Origin: an uncultured Collinsella sp.
Lineage (GTDB): Bacteria > Actinomycetota > Coriobacteriia > Coriobacteriales > Coriobacteriaceae
DNA length: 19,621 bases
Direction: 5' to 3'
Assembly (NCBI GenBank): GCA_900549215.1
Contig: URNJ01000016.1
Coordinates: forward strand, 1-19,621
The first letter of the stretch is position 1; each line of letters begins with the position of its first letter. The notes beneath the pieces are model-generated. The model saw only the letters and a list, made by a program, of their open reading frames with translations, did not search any database and had not been told where the DNA came from. The position numbers and the translations under genes were made by a program. Below are positions 8,217 to 15,518 of this stretch, one piece after another.

Positions 8217-8573
8217 GTGAATGGCGACAAGTTCATTAGAAGGGCAATACCCCTATTGATTCTTTTCCTTGCCTTGGTCACTGCAGTGAGTTTGTCCCTG
8301 CTAGGGACGACTAATGGGGGAGAAAACGACACGGTTGTTGCGATCGAAGTTCGCACTCTATCGGATGTTCATAACGGGCAATTTGAGGCGTTGATGCCAA
8401 GTGGTTGCCGTAAAAAGATTGATATGCGTCGCAAGTCAAGTTCCGGATATGTTGCAGGGTTGAAGGCAGGTGAAAAATGGATTCTAGTTTTTGTGGAAGA
8501 TAAGGAACTTGACGGGACTGTTCTATATCCCCATTCAGCCGAGAAAGCCAAATCAAGTGGACAAGGGGAATGA
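8217..8573 (+). CDS. Small membrane-anchored hypothetical protein
   Basis: This 118-residue protein has one N-terminal hydrophobic segment (about 10-30) after a basic start (GDKFIRR), then an 85-residue soluble part with one Cys (64). I recognise no family. The beta-rich soluble part could be a small beta-barrel. GTG 8217 is favoured because AAGGAGTGAT at 8200-8209 precedes it, and the stop of the peptidase remnant lies inside this ribosome site, suggesting former translational coupling. The layout, peptidase then small anchored protein, repeats at 12950-14514. Base composition is lower in GC than the flanks, suggesting acquired DNA. Confidence 0.6.
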   Translation: MNGDKFIRRAIPLLILFLALVTAVSLSLLGTTNGGENDTVVAIEVRTLSDVHNGQFEALMPSGCRKKIDMRRKSSSGYVAGLKAGEKWILVFVEDKELDGTVLYPHSAEKAKSSGQGE

Positions 8574-8627
8574 AGAATAAATGATGGGAAGCAGTTTTTA
8601 GGCTTGATGGCAGGAGTTCCCATTTTG

Positions 8628-8810
8628 ATGCGAGCTGGGATGGCGGAAGCCTTGGAGCTGCCGGACGCTCGGAAGCGATTGACGCTCGTGGTTGACACGG
8701 TGGTCAGAGATGAAAATGGCAATGAAAAAACGCGAACAAGAAGCAGAGAGACTTTTTTCACGCCAGAGAGCGAAGCCGTGAGTTTTGCTATCGACTGTTG
8801 TATCGAATAG
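8628..8810 (+). CDS. Hypothetical 60-aa protein
   Basis: This small ORF is of unknown function, beginning MRAGMAEALELPDARKR and ending SFAIDCCIE. ATG 8628 has AGGAG at 8612-8616 (11-nt gap, the same spacing as the upstream gene). A TTG-ATG pair at 8604-8609 is an alternative. The same frame is open from the TGA at 8571 that ends the preceding gene, so it could also be the detached tail of a once longer ORF. I see no membrane segment. It is weakly supported as a real gene. Confidence 0.35.
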   Translation: MRAGMAEALELPDARKRLTLVVDTVVRDENGNEKTRTRSRETFFTPESEAVSFAIDCCIE

Positions 8811-8929
8811 ACAAAATGGAATAAAACGAATTGACCTACAAGCAAGGTATTACTTAAACAAAGCTGAAATCTTGGCATCTAGTGCTCGGGACTGCCCAGC
8901 TTGGGGTACAACTCAACGTGAACAATGAT

Positions 8930-8957
8930 GGCCCGCCACATGTTTGGCGGGCCTTTG
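8930..8957 (+). terminator. Terminator-like hairpin just ahead of htrA
   Basis: A perfect 9-bp GC-rich stem (8930-8938 with 8945-8953) has a 6-nt loop and is followed by TTTGGTT. It ends 29 nt before the htrA ATG, leaving no room for a promoter after it. It either closes the upstream accessory unit while htrA transcription reads through it, or acts as a leader attenuator. Confidence 0.65.
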
Positions 8958-8982
8958 GTTATTAGACGAAAGGATCGCAGCC

Positions 8983-10437
8983 ATGAGCGAGAACGATTCC
9001 CAGCGTCCTCAGGATGCGGGCAACGCTGGCGAGACCCAGCAGCAGCCGCGTGTGCAGGTGGAGTCGACGCCTGCCGGCAGTAACATTCCCTACGTGCAGG
9101 CTTACGACACGCAGACCGGAAAGCCGCTGGGCGGTGCGCAGGTCGTGAACAAGCACACACTGGTCAAGACCAAGACCAAAAAGCTGCCGATCTTTATTAC
9201 GGCACTCGCCGGCTGTGCCTGCGGCGCCCTGCTGGTCATCGCGCTCATTATGAGCGGTACGCTCGATATCGGTGGCGGCAAGAATGCCGTGACGGCGGGT
9301 GCTTCGGGTTCGTCGACGCAAAAGATTACGATCGACTCCGAGGACACCACGCTGGCCGAGGCTGTTTCTGCCAAGGCCCTGCCCTCCGTGGTTTCCATCA
9401 CCGCCACTTCGAGCGGCAGCCAGAATGGCTCGCTTTCGCAGTCTGCCGACGAGTCGGACAGCTCGGGCAGCGTCGGTTCGGGCGTGGTGCTCGATACCGA
9501 GGGCCACATCCTCACCAACAACCACGTGGTCGATGGCTATGACCAGTACGTGGTTACCATGGACGACGGCACCACCTATGAGGCCGAGTTCGTGGGCAAC
9601 GATGCCTCGAGCGACCTGGCCGTCATCAAGCTCAAGGACGCCGACGCCTCCAAGCTCACGCCGATCGAGATCGGTGATTCCTCCAAGCTCAACGTGGGCG
9701 AGTGGGTCATGGCGATTGGCTCGCCCTTCGGTAACGAACAGTCTGTCTCTACGGGCATTGTGTCGGCGCTGTATCGCTCCACGGCCATGAGCTCTACCAG
9801 CGGCAACACTATCTACGCCAACATGATCCAGACCGATGCCGCCATCAACCCGGGCAACTCCGGCGGCGCGCTTGTCAACGACAACGGCGAGCTCGTGGGC
9901 ATCAACTCGCTCATCGAGAGCTATTCGGGCTCCAGCTCGGGCGTGGGCTTTGCCATTCCGGTTAACTACGCCAAGAACATTGCCGACCAGATCATCGACG
10001 GCAAAACGCCGGTGCATCCGTACATGGGCGCCACGCTTTCGAGCGTCAACGCGCTCAACGCCCGCACTAACAAGCTGAGCACCGATAGCGGCGCGTATGT
10101 GGCGAGCGTCGTTGAGGACGGTCCTGCCGCCAAGGCCGGCATTCAGGAGGGCGACGTCATCACCAAGCTGGGCGACGACGAAATCACGAGCGCCGATGGC
10201 CTGATCATCGCACTGCGCAGCCACGAGGTGGGCGAGAAGGTCGAGATCACGCTCATGCGCGGCAAGGAAGAGAAGAAGGTCACCGTCGAGCTGGGCTCCG
10301 ATGAGGAGCTGCAGAACCAGCAGCAGGACGACAGTTCGACCGACACCGGCAACGGCGGTATTACCGACGAGCAGCTGCGCCAGTACCTGGAGGAGCTGCT
10401 AGGCCAGCAGGGCCAGGGCTACGGCCAGGGCTACTAG
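8983..10437 (+). CDS. HtrA/DegP-type serine protease with membrane anchor and PDZ domain
   Basis: This 484-residue envelope protease probably degrades or refolds damaged extracytoplasmic proteins. A disordered N-terminal cytosolic tail (1-66) leads to a membrane helix (about 69-91) and a Ser/Gly linker. The trypsin-like domain follows with His181 (NNHVV), Asp211 (SSDLAV) and Ser293 (GNSGGA). One PDZ domain (about 345-437, with AGIQEGDVI) precedes an acidic, Gln-rich tail ending in a QGQGYGQGY repeat. ATG 8983 is preceded by GAAAGG. A longer in-frame start at 8944 would lie within the upstream hairpin. It is monocistronic, with a strong terminator after it. Anchored HtrAs of this plan are common in Gram-positive bacteria. 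Confidence 0.95.
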   Translation: MSENDSQRPQDAGNAGETQQQPRVQVESTPAGSNIPYVQAYDTQTGKPLGGAQVVNKHTLVKTKTKKLPIFITALAGCACGALLVIALIMSGTLDIGGGKNAVTAGASGSSTQKITIDSEDTTLAEAVSAKALPSVVSITATSSGSQNGSLSQSADESDSSGSVGSGVVLDTEGHILTNNHVVDGYDQYVVTMDDGTTYEAEFVGNDASSDLAVIKLKDADASKLTPIEIGDSSKLNVGEWVMAIGSPFGNEQSVSTGIVSALYRSTAMSSTSGNTIYANMIQTDAAINPGNSGGALVNDNGELVGINSLIESYSGSSSGVGFAIPVNYAKNIADQIIDGKTPVHPYMGATLSSVNALNARTNKLSTDSGAYVASVVEDGPAAKAGIQEGDVITKLGDDEITSADGLIIALRSHEVGEKVEITLMRGKEEKKVTVELGSDEELQNQQQDDSSTDTGNGGITDEQLRQYLEELLGQQGQGYGQGY

Positions 10438-10463
10438 CGAGCCGTTTCGCTCATACCGATGCC

Positions 10464-10503
10464 AGAGGGGCTGTCCCATCAACGCGGGACAGCCCCTCTT
10501 TTC
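10464..10503 (+). terminator. Strong terminator after htrA
   Basis: A perfect 14-bp stem (10464-10477 with 10486-10499) has an 8-nt loop and ends in a T-tract (CTTTTCTTATT). It lies 26 nt after the htrA stop. Confidence 0.95.
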
Positions 10504-10685
10504 TTATTGATCCGTTGGGGACGGAGGAAAACGGATCATTTAGAAATGGCAAGGGCATGGTTTGATCGCGCGATCCACCCCGGTCCGGCCGCTGCCGATT
10601 CGGTGCGGTTCGAGACCGCTATTCGGCCTCATTGCGACCGGTGGTACTCTTGTAGCCGTTTGAAATCGAGCGAAGGAGTGCCGCT

Positions 10686-12914
10686 ATGGAGCAATCGAGC
10701 CTGTTTGGTGACGGCGTGGACATCGATACCGAAACGCCCACGACCGCGGAAGCCGCCGCACCGGCCGATGCCCGTGCCCAGGCGGCAGCGCGTGCGGCCG
10801 AGCTGCGCCACGAGCTCGATTACCACGCCTATCGCTACTACATGCTCGACGCGCCCGAGATCACGGATGCCGCATTCGACAAAATGCTCGTTGAACTGCA
10901 GGAAATCGAGGCTGCCTACCCCGATTTAGTGACGCCCGACAGCTATACCCAGCGCGTGGGCGGCTACGTGAGCGAGCAGTTTACGCCGGTCACGCACATG
11001 GCGCGCATGTATTCCATGGACGATGCCATGGACCTGGACGAGCTCGACGCATGGCTCCAGCGCGCTGAGGATGCGCTCGGTGCCGGCAGCGTTACCTATA
11101 CCTGCGAGCTTAAGATCGACGGCCTGGGCGTGGCGCTTACCTACCAAAACGGCACCTTCGTGCGCGCAGCCACGCGCGGCGATGGCACCACGGGCGAGGA
11201 CGTGTCGCTCAACGTCCGTACCATCAAGGACGTGCCCATGCACCTGTCCGAGCCGGCGCTCGTCCACATGGGCGCCGACCGCGAGCGCACCATCGAGGTG
11301 CGCGGCGAGGTCTACATGCCTAAGGGCAGCTTTGTTCGTCTGAACGACGAGGCCGATGCCGAGGGTCGCGACCCCTTCGCCAACCCGCGCAACGCTGCCG
11401 CCGGCAGCCTGCGCCAAAAGGACCCCAAGATCACGGCGCGCCGCGACCTGGCCACCTTTATCTATGCCATCGCCGATACCGACCCGCTGCACGTCCACAG
11501 CCAGCGCGAGTTCCTCGATTGGCTGCGCAGCGCCGGCTTTAGTGTCAATCCCAACGTGGCACGCTGCGCCACGCCGGCCGAGGTCCATGAGTTCTGTGCC
11601 CAGGCGCTCGAGCACCGCGGCGACCTGGATTACGACATCGACGGCGTGGTCGTAAAGGTCGACAGCTTCCAGCAGCAGCTCGACCTGGGCTTTACTGCCC
11701 GCGCGCCGCGTTGGGCCATTGCCTTTAAGTTCCCGCCCGAGGAAAAGCAGACCGTCCTGCGCGAAATTCGCATCCAGGTGGGCCGCACCGGTGTGCTCAC
11801 GCCGGTCGCCGAGTTCGACCCAGTGACGGTTGCCGGCTCCACCATCGCGCGTGCCACGCTGCACAACATCGACGAGATCCGCCGCAAAAACGTGCGCGAG
11901 GGCGACACTATCATCGTGCACAAGGCAGGCGATGTAATCCCCGAGGTCGTGGGACCGGTGCTCGATAAGCGTCCGGCCGATTCGGTCGACTGGCAGATGC
12001 CCGAGGTCTGCCCCGTGTGCGGCAGCCCCGTGGTCCACGAGGATGGCGAGGTTGCCTACCGCTGTGTGTCCATCGACTGCCCCGCACAGCTCAAGGAGCG
12101 CTTGCTCCACTGGGTGAGCCGCGGCTGCATGGACGTCGACGGCCTGGGCGACGAGATCGTCGACAAGATGATTGCCGCCGGCCTGATCCACGACGTCGCG
12201 GACTTCTACCAGCTCACGGTTGATGACATTGCCGGACTGGACACGGGGCGCACCTATGCCAGCTCCAACAGCAAAAAGGGCGTCAAGAAGGGTGATCCCA
12301 TTCCGGTAGGCCTCAAGACGGCCGAGAAAATCATCGCCGAGCTCAACAAGTCCAAGAGCCAGCCGCTCGGTCGCGTGCTGTTTGCCCTGGGCATCCGCCA
12401 CGTGGGCAAGAGCGTGGGCGAGGTCATCGCCGAGCGATTCCTGTCGATTGACAAGCTCGTCTTGGCGAGTGAAGAGGACATCGCCGAGTGCGAGGGCGTC
12501 GGTCCCAAGATTGCGGCGAGCGTCAAGCAGTTCCTGGCCGTGCCCGAGAACCTTGCCGTGCTGGAACGTCTGCGTCAGGCGGGCCTGTCGCTCGAGGTCG
12601 ACTTGGGCGCCGCGCACGCGCAGGCCGCAGCTGACGCTGGCGTGGCAGGCGAGCTCGCCGACGCACAGCCGCTTGCGGGTCTGACCTTCGTGCTCACCGG
12701 CACGCTCGTCAACCGCACGCGCGATGAGGCGGGCGCGGCGCTCAAGGTACTCGGCGCCAAGGTTTCGGGCAGCGTGTCGAAGAAGACGAGCTATCTGGTC
12801 GCCGGCCCCAAGGCAGGCTCCAAGCTCACCAAAGCCGAGCAGCTGGGCGTACCCGTGCTGGATGAGGCGGTACTTGAACAGATTTTGGCGACGGGTAGGG
12901 TCCCGGAGGCATAA
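10686..12914 (+). CDS. ligA: NAD-dependent DNA ligase
   Basis: This 742-residue essential replication ligase seals nicks using NAD. In order it has the Ia domain (DYHAYRYYMLD, 45-55) and the nucleotidyltransferase domain with AMP-accepting Lys143 in ELKIDG. An OB fold and the zinc finger Cys442, Cys445, Cys460, Cys465 follow. The helix-hairpin-helix domain comes next, then a C-terminal BRCT domain (about 664-738, LTFVLTGTL onward). There are two extras: an Ala-rich N-terminal extension of about 30 residues, and about 20 additional residues near 520-540 (RTYASSNSKKGVKKGDPIP) inside an HhH segment that is normally compact. AAGGAG precedes the ATG. It has its own intergenic region after the htrA terminator and is convergent with the minus-strand peptidase unit. 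Confidence 0.97.
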   Translation: MEQSSLFGDGVDIDTETPTTAEAAAPADARAQAAARAAELRHELDYHAYRYYMLDAPEITDAAFDKMLVELQEIEAAYPDLVTPDSYTQRVGGYVSEQFTPVTHMARMYSMDDAMDLDELDAWLQRAEDALGAGSVTYTCELKIDGLGVALTYQNGTFVRAATRGDGTTGEDVSLNVRTIKDVPMHLSEPALVHMGADRERTIEVRGEVYMPKGSFVRLNDEADAEGRDPFANPRNAAAGSLRQKDPKITARRDLATFIYAIADTDPLHVHSQREFLDWLRSAGFSVNPNVARCATPAEVHEFCAQALEHRGDLDYDIDGVVVKVDSFQQQLDLGFTARAPRWAIAFKFPPEEKQTVLREIRIQVGRTGVLTPVAEFDPVTVAGSTIARATLHNIDEIRRKNVREGDTIIVHKAGDVIPEVVGPVLDKRPADSVDWQMPEVCPVCGSPVVHEDGEVAYRCVSIDCPAQLKERLLHWVSRGCMDVDGLGDEIVDKMIAAGLIHDVADFYQLTVDDIAGLDTGRTYASSNSKKGVKKGDPIPVGLKTAEKIIAELNKSKSQPLGRVLFALGIRHVGKSVGEVIAERFLSIDKLVLASEEDIAECEGVGPKIAASVKQFLAVPENLAVLERLRQAGLSLEVDLGAAHAQAAADAGVAGELADAQPLAGLTFVLTGTLVNRTRDEAGAALKVLGAKVSGSVSKKTSYLVAGPKAGSKLTKAEQLGVPVLDEAVLEQILATGRVPEA

Positions 12915-12920
12915 TGATTT

Positions 12921-12954
12921 GTTGAGGAACTGCGCAGAGGCTCAGTTCCTCAAC
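12921..12954. terminator. Hairpin between convergent ligA and minus-strand lipoprotein gene
   Basis: A perfect 12-bp stem (12921-12932 with 12943-12954) has a 10-nt loop and lies 6 nt after the ligA stop. It overlaps the stop codon of the opposing gene. Neither side has a T-tract, so it is a probable but not textbook bidirectional terminator. Confidence 0.55.
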
Positions 12955-13336
12955 ATCTCCTTATAGTGTTTGCCTGTTCAATTTCGATATCGTTTCCCTC
13001 GTATGATCCAGATGCGTCTACCGACTCAAAGCGTGAGTAGGAAACTCTTGTCCCAACTTTGATTTGGGAAAGCTTGTCTTTGATTCGGCTAGATGAGGGG
13101 AATGTAATCCGGGTTTGCTTTCCAGCGTCGGTGTAGCGGGGACTGTTGTCTGTTTGGATTACGAGTTCCGTTCCCTCAATAGAATGAACGCTGCCGGCTC
13201 CAAAGACAAGGTAATCATCTCCTCCGCTATAGCGGGCTCTATCTGTGCATGAAGAAACGGATGCAAACATAGCGAAAATCACCAATATCGTAACCAGGGC
13301 AAAGGCCGTGGTGCCATAGCATTTTGATGGTGCCAT
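12950..13336 (-). CDS. Small putative lipoprotein paired with the papain-fold peptidase
   Basis: This 128-residue protein has an export signal at residues 10-29 ending in VSSC, so Cys30 fits a permissive lipobox. The mature part (31-128) looks like a compact beta domain (YLVFGAGSVHSIEGTELVI, later VGTRVSYSRF), possibly OB-like. No family is recognised. ATG 13336 lies 5 nt after the peptidase stop and lacks a clear ribosome site, implying translational coupling. A TTG at 13348 overlapping the peptidase stop is an alternative start. The pairing suggests a dedicated partner, such as an inhibitor, chaperone or anchor for the peptidase, but this is inference. Composition is AT-richer than the neighbours. 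Confidence 0.65.
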   Translation of the reverse strand: MAPSKCYGTTAFALVTILVIFAMFASVSSCTDRARYSGGDDYLVFGAGSVHSIEGTELVIQTDNSPRYTDAGKQTRITFPSSSRIKDKLSQIKVGTRVSYSRFESVDASGSYEGNDIEIEQANTIRRC

Positions 13337-13341
13337 CCGGT

Positions 13342-14514
13342 CTACCAAAAGACTGTTCCGTTCAATTTGACCATATTGGGCGTTGCATAGTTAATCGCTC
13401 GGGGATAAGTGTTCCATCCGTCGAATACTTCGAGCCACTGCAGTTCGATGCCAGAGCTTCCATTATGCCCAGTAAAATAGCCAGTTACCGTGACCGTATG
13501 ACCTGACAGCTCGACGGATCCTTCACTGTTTCGGCTGTTGATCCACATATGATACAAGCCGATATTCCCTTGATCGATAGTTGCTCTGTACTGAGCGAAT
13601 TGAGGCTGATAACCGAAAAATTGAGTATTAAGTGCTCTACCCTTTTGAGCGGCAAGACTTTTAAACGGAACAATTCCATCTGGGATGATCGTGCTTCCGT
13701 ACTCGACGCCCTGATCATTGGTCTTATACGTTGTTGTGCCAGTGACGTTCCATATTTCTTTATAATAATCGGGATTAAATTGATTAGCGTTTGAACTGGT
13801 GAGACCGTAATGCATTGATACAGCGTACAAGGCAGAAACGACGCATGCATACTTATTAGTGCGGGCTTCAACTAATGATTCCGAGACTCCTCGGAACGGT
13901 ATTCCGTTTAAATCGTCTATTTGGAAATGCAACATCAAGTCATCTTCATTGATAATGACAGCATCCCATGAAGTTGGGTTATTGCTTTGAGGTGCTATAC
14001 CCTTTTCGGTGACAATCGGGACAGACCGTATATTGTTATAGTTGGTTACACAGTCTCTAGTTCCTGGCACCAAAGTTCCATATTCAATATCGTTGTACGA
14101 AATTAGTACGGTTGGGTTTGTGGCCTGTTGGCCGGAATAAGTTGAAATGGCGTTTGATAGAGAAGCTGAAATCGGAAGAATGGTATCGCCGAGGGTTATT
14201 TCCTTCAGAAGCCCAGGATATGATGCGTCAAGTATTAAATAACCGTAAGGGCTTCCTTCCCTTGTGACACTGATTTCATAGCCACAGATAAGGCCGATTT
14301 GTTGGCATACGGGAACGATTTGCTCGATCTCTAAGTTCGCGGATCCGTCGACGATGGGCAACAGGGAAAGCGCGTAGTCTTGTGCTAGGTCTGATGTAAA
14401 AGCGACGGATGAGTTTGAGTCGGCAGCGAATACTCTTGTTGGGCGTGACGCGGATAAGCCGATGATCGAGGCTAGGCCGAGAAGAAACGAGCGACGTGAT
14501 TGAACTCTGGGCAT
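13342..14514 (-). CDS. Tat-exported papain-fold cysteine peptidase (C39/C10-like)
   Basis: This 390-residue protein starts with a twin-arginine signal, SRRSFLLGLA (6-15), with likely cleavage after VFA near residue 30. Residues 35-215 resemble a propeptide of the SpeB/C10 kind (GYLILDASYPGLLKEITLG). The C-terminal domain has the papain-like order Cys224 (KYACVVSALYAVSMHYG), His339 (SGHTVTVTGYF) and Asp365 (EVFDGW). A glutamine for the oxyanion hole is not obvious before Cys224. The likely role is a secreted or surface peptidase with unknown substrate. AGGAG sits 6 nt before the ATG. The small lipoprotein gene follows almost immediately, so the two form an operon. Base composition is distinctly AT-richer than flanking genes, suggesting transfer. 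Confidence 0.68.
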   Translation of the reverse strand: MPRVQSRRSFLLGLASIIGLSASRPTRVFAADSNSSVAFTSDLAQDYALSLLPIVDGSANLEIEQIVPVCQQIGLICGYEISVTREGSPYGYLILDASYPGLLKEITLGDTILPISASLSNAISTYSGQQATNPTVLISYNDIEYGTLVPGTRDCVTNYNNIRSVPIVTEKGIAPQSNNPTSWDAVIINEDDLMLHFQIDDLNGIPFRGVSESLVEARTNKYACVVSALYAVSMHYGLTSSNANQFNPDYYKEIWNVTGTTTYKTNDQGVEYGSTIIPDGIVPFKSLAAQKGRALNTQFFGYQPQFAQYRATIDQGNIGLYHMWINSRNSEGSVELSGHTVTVTGYFTGHNGSSGIELQWLEVFDGWNTYPRAINYATPNMVKLNGTVFW

Positions 14515-14564
14515 AATGTCTCCTGCCTATGGGGGGCAATATGCTGTCATTTTATTTGCTACAA

Positions 14565-14592
14565 AATATAATCTAATTCGGATTAAGGTAAA
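14565..14592 (-). promoter_or_regulatory. Candidate promoter of the peptidase-lipoprotein operon
   Basis: On the minus strand, TTTACC (14592-14587), a 16-nt spacer, then TATATT (14570-14565) resembles a sigma-70 promoter. It lies about 50 nt upstream of the peptidase ATG in an AT-rich intergenic region. Confidence 0.5.
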
Positions 14593-14622
14593 TGGATGGA
14601 ATTGCTCGATAAATGGTAGTGA

Positions 14623-15462
14623 TTAGCGGACCGGTATCGCGATCCTCGTCACATACGCTCCCGGGTCGTCGCTGATGATGTCGTCGATGAGGGCGATTTC
14701 GCGCGAGGGACCGGCGGGGGACAGGTCGCGCTCGTGCATGTAATCGAGTAAGCGCTCATAGCGCGGGGCCGCCTGACCGTGCGTGCCGCGGAAGCTGACC
14801 GTCAGACACCGCGCGGCGGGACGTACTTCGACATCGCCCAGGTAATCGTCCGTGTCATCCAGCAGCAGAAAGACCTCGTCGTAGCCATCAAAGTCGCCGG
14901 CGGCGAGGCGCTCGGCGCCAATCCCGACGCCCAAGTTGCCCAGAAAGACAAAGGTCTCGTGCTGACCCTTCTGCAGTTGACGAATTTGCCACTCCAGCGC
15001 ATAGGCGTCGGTAGGATTGACGCGTTCGCGCAGCACGGCGCAGCGAAGTTCGGGCGCATCGATTGTGCAAATGGTGTCGAGCTTGGTGTTCAGGGCATCG
15101 TGAAGCAGCGCAAGCCGGTTATCGATCTTGCGCGACACGCGTTCGAGCTCGCGGCGCTTGCGCTCGATGAGCTCCTGCTGCTGAGCCAGCTGCCGCTGCA
15201 TAAGATCCACATCGCGCGTGGTCACAAAATCACGGATTTGCGCGAGTGACAAATCGAGAACGCGCAGGTGGCTGATGGTATTGAGGGTGGAGAGCTGCCG
15301 CGATCCGTAGTAGCGGTACCCGCTCGCCGGATCGATGTGCGCCGGGTCCAGTAGGCCCATCTGCTCGTAATGGCGCAACGTGCCCACGCTCAGGTTAAAC
15401 AGACGCGCCACTTCGCCAATGCGGAGCAAACCCTCGGTATGCTCACTTGGCATGTCGGTCAT
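14623..15462 (-). CDS. MerR-family regulator with C-terminal effector domain (BmrR/BltR-like)
   Basis: This 279-residue protein has an N-terminal MerR winged helix (LLRIGEVARLFNLSVGTLRHYE, about 12-33, then DPASGYRYY at 44-52). A long dimerisation coiled coil (about 85-125) and a GyrI-like ligand-binding domain (about 130-279) follow. This plan matches BmrR/BltR, which sense hydrophobic drugs and activate efflux pumps. AAAGGAG precedes ATG 15462. The gene follows the MATE pump on the same strand by 56 nt, so the two probably form an operon. A MerR-type promoter in front of the pump gives a likely autoregulated circuit. Confidence 0.88.
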   Translation of the reverse strand: MTDMPSEHTEGLLRIGEVARLFNLSVGTLRHYEQMGLLDPAHIDPASGYRYYGSRQLSTLNTISHLRVLDLSLAQIRDFVTTRDVDLMQRQLAQQQELIERKRRELERVSRKIDNRLALLHDALNTKLDTICTIDAPELRCAVLRERVNPTDAYALEWQIRQLQKGQHETFVFLGNLGVGIGAERLAAGDFDGYDEVFLLLDDTDDYLGDVEVRPAARCLTVSFRGTHGQAAPRYERLLDYMHERDLSPAGPSREIALIDDIISDDPGAYVTRIAIPVR

Positions 15463-15518
15463 GGGACCGCTCCTTTCGGTAAAAAGCAGGGGAGGGGCAC
15501 CAGGCCTGCGTCGTCCCG

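Noticed and set aside
8831..8859. TTGACC-17-TTAAAC as an htrA promoter
   Set aside because: The -10 match is poor (3 of 6) and a terminator-like hairpin lies between it and htrA; too weak to list.
8962..10224. 420-codon minus-strand frame opposite htrA
   Set aside because: Shadow of htrA, rich in His, Val, Arg and Gly as expected from reversed GC-biased codons.
10926..12617. 563-codon open frame on the minus strand opposite ligA
   Set aside because: It is the antisense shadow of a GC-rich, strongly biased coding sequence; ligA on the plus strand has all family motifs.
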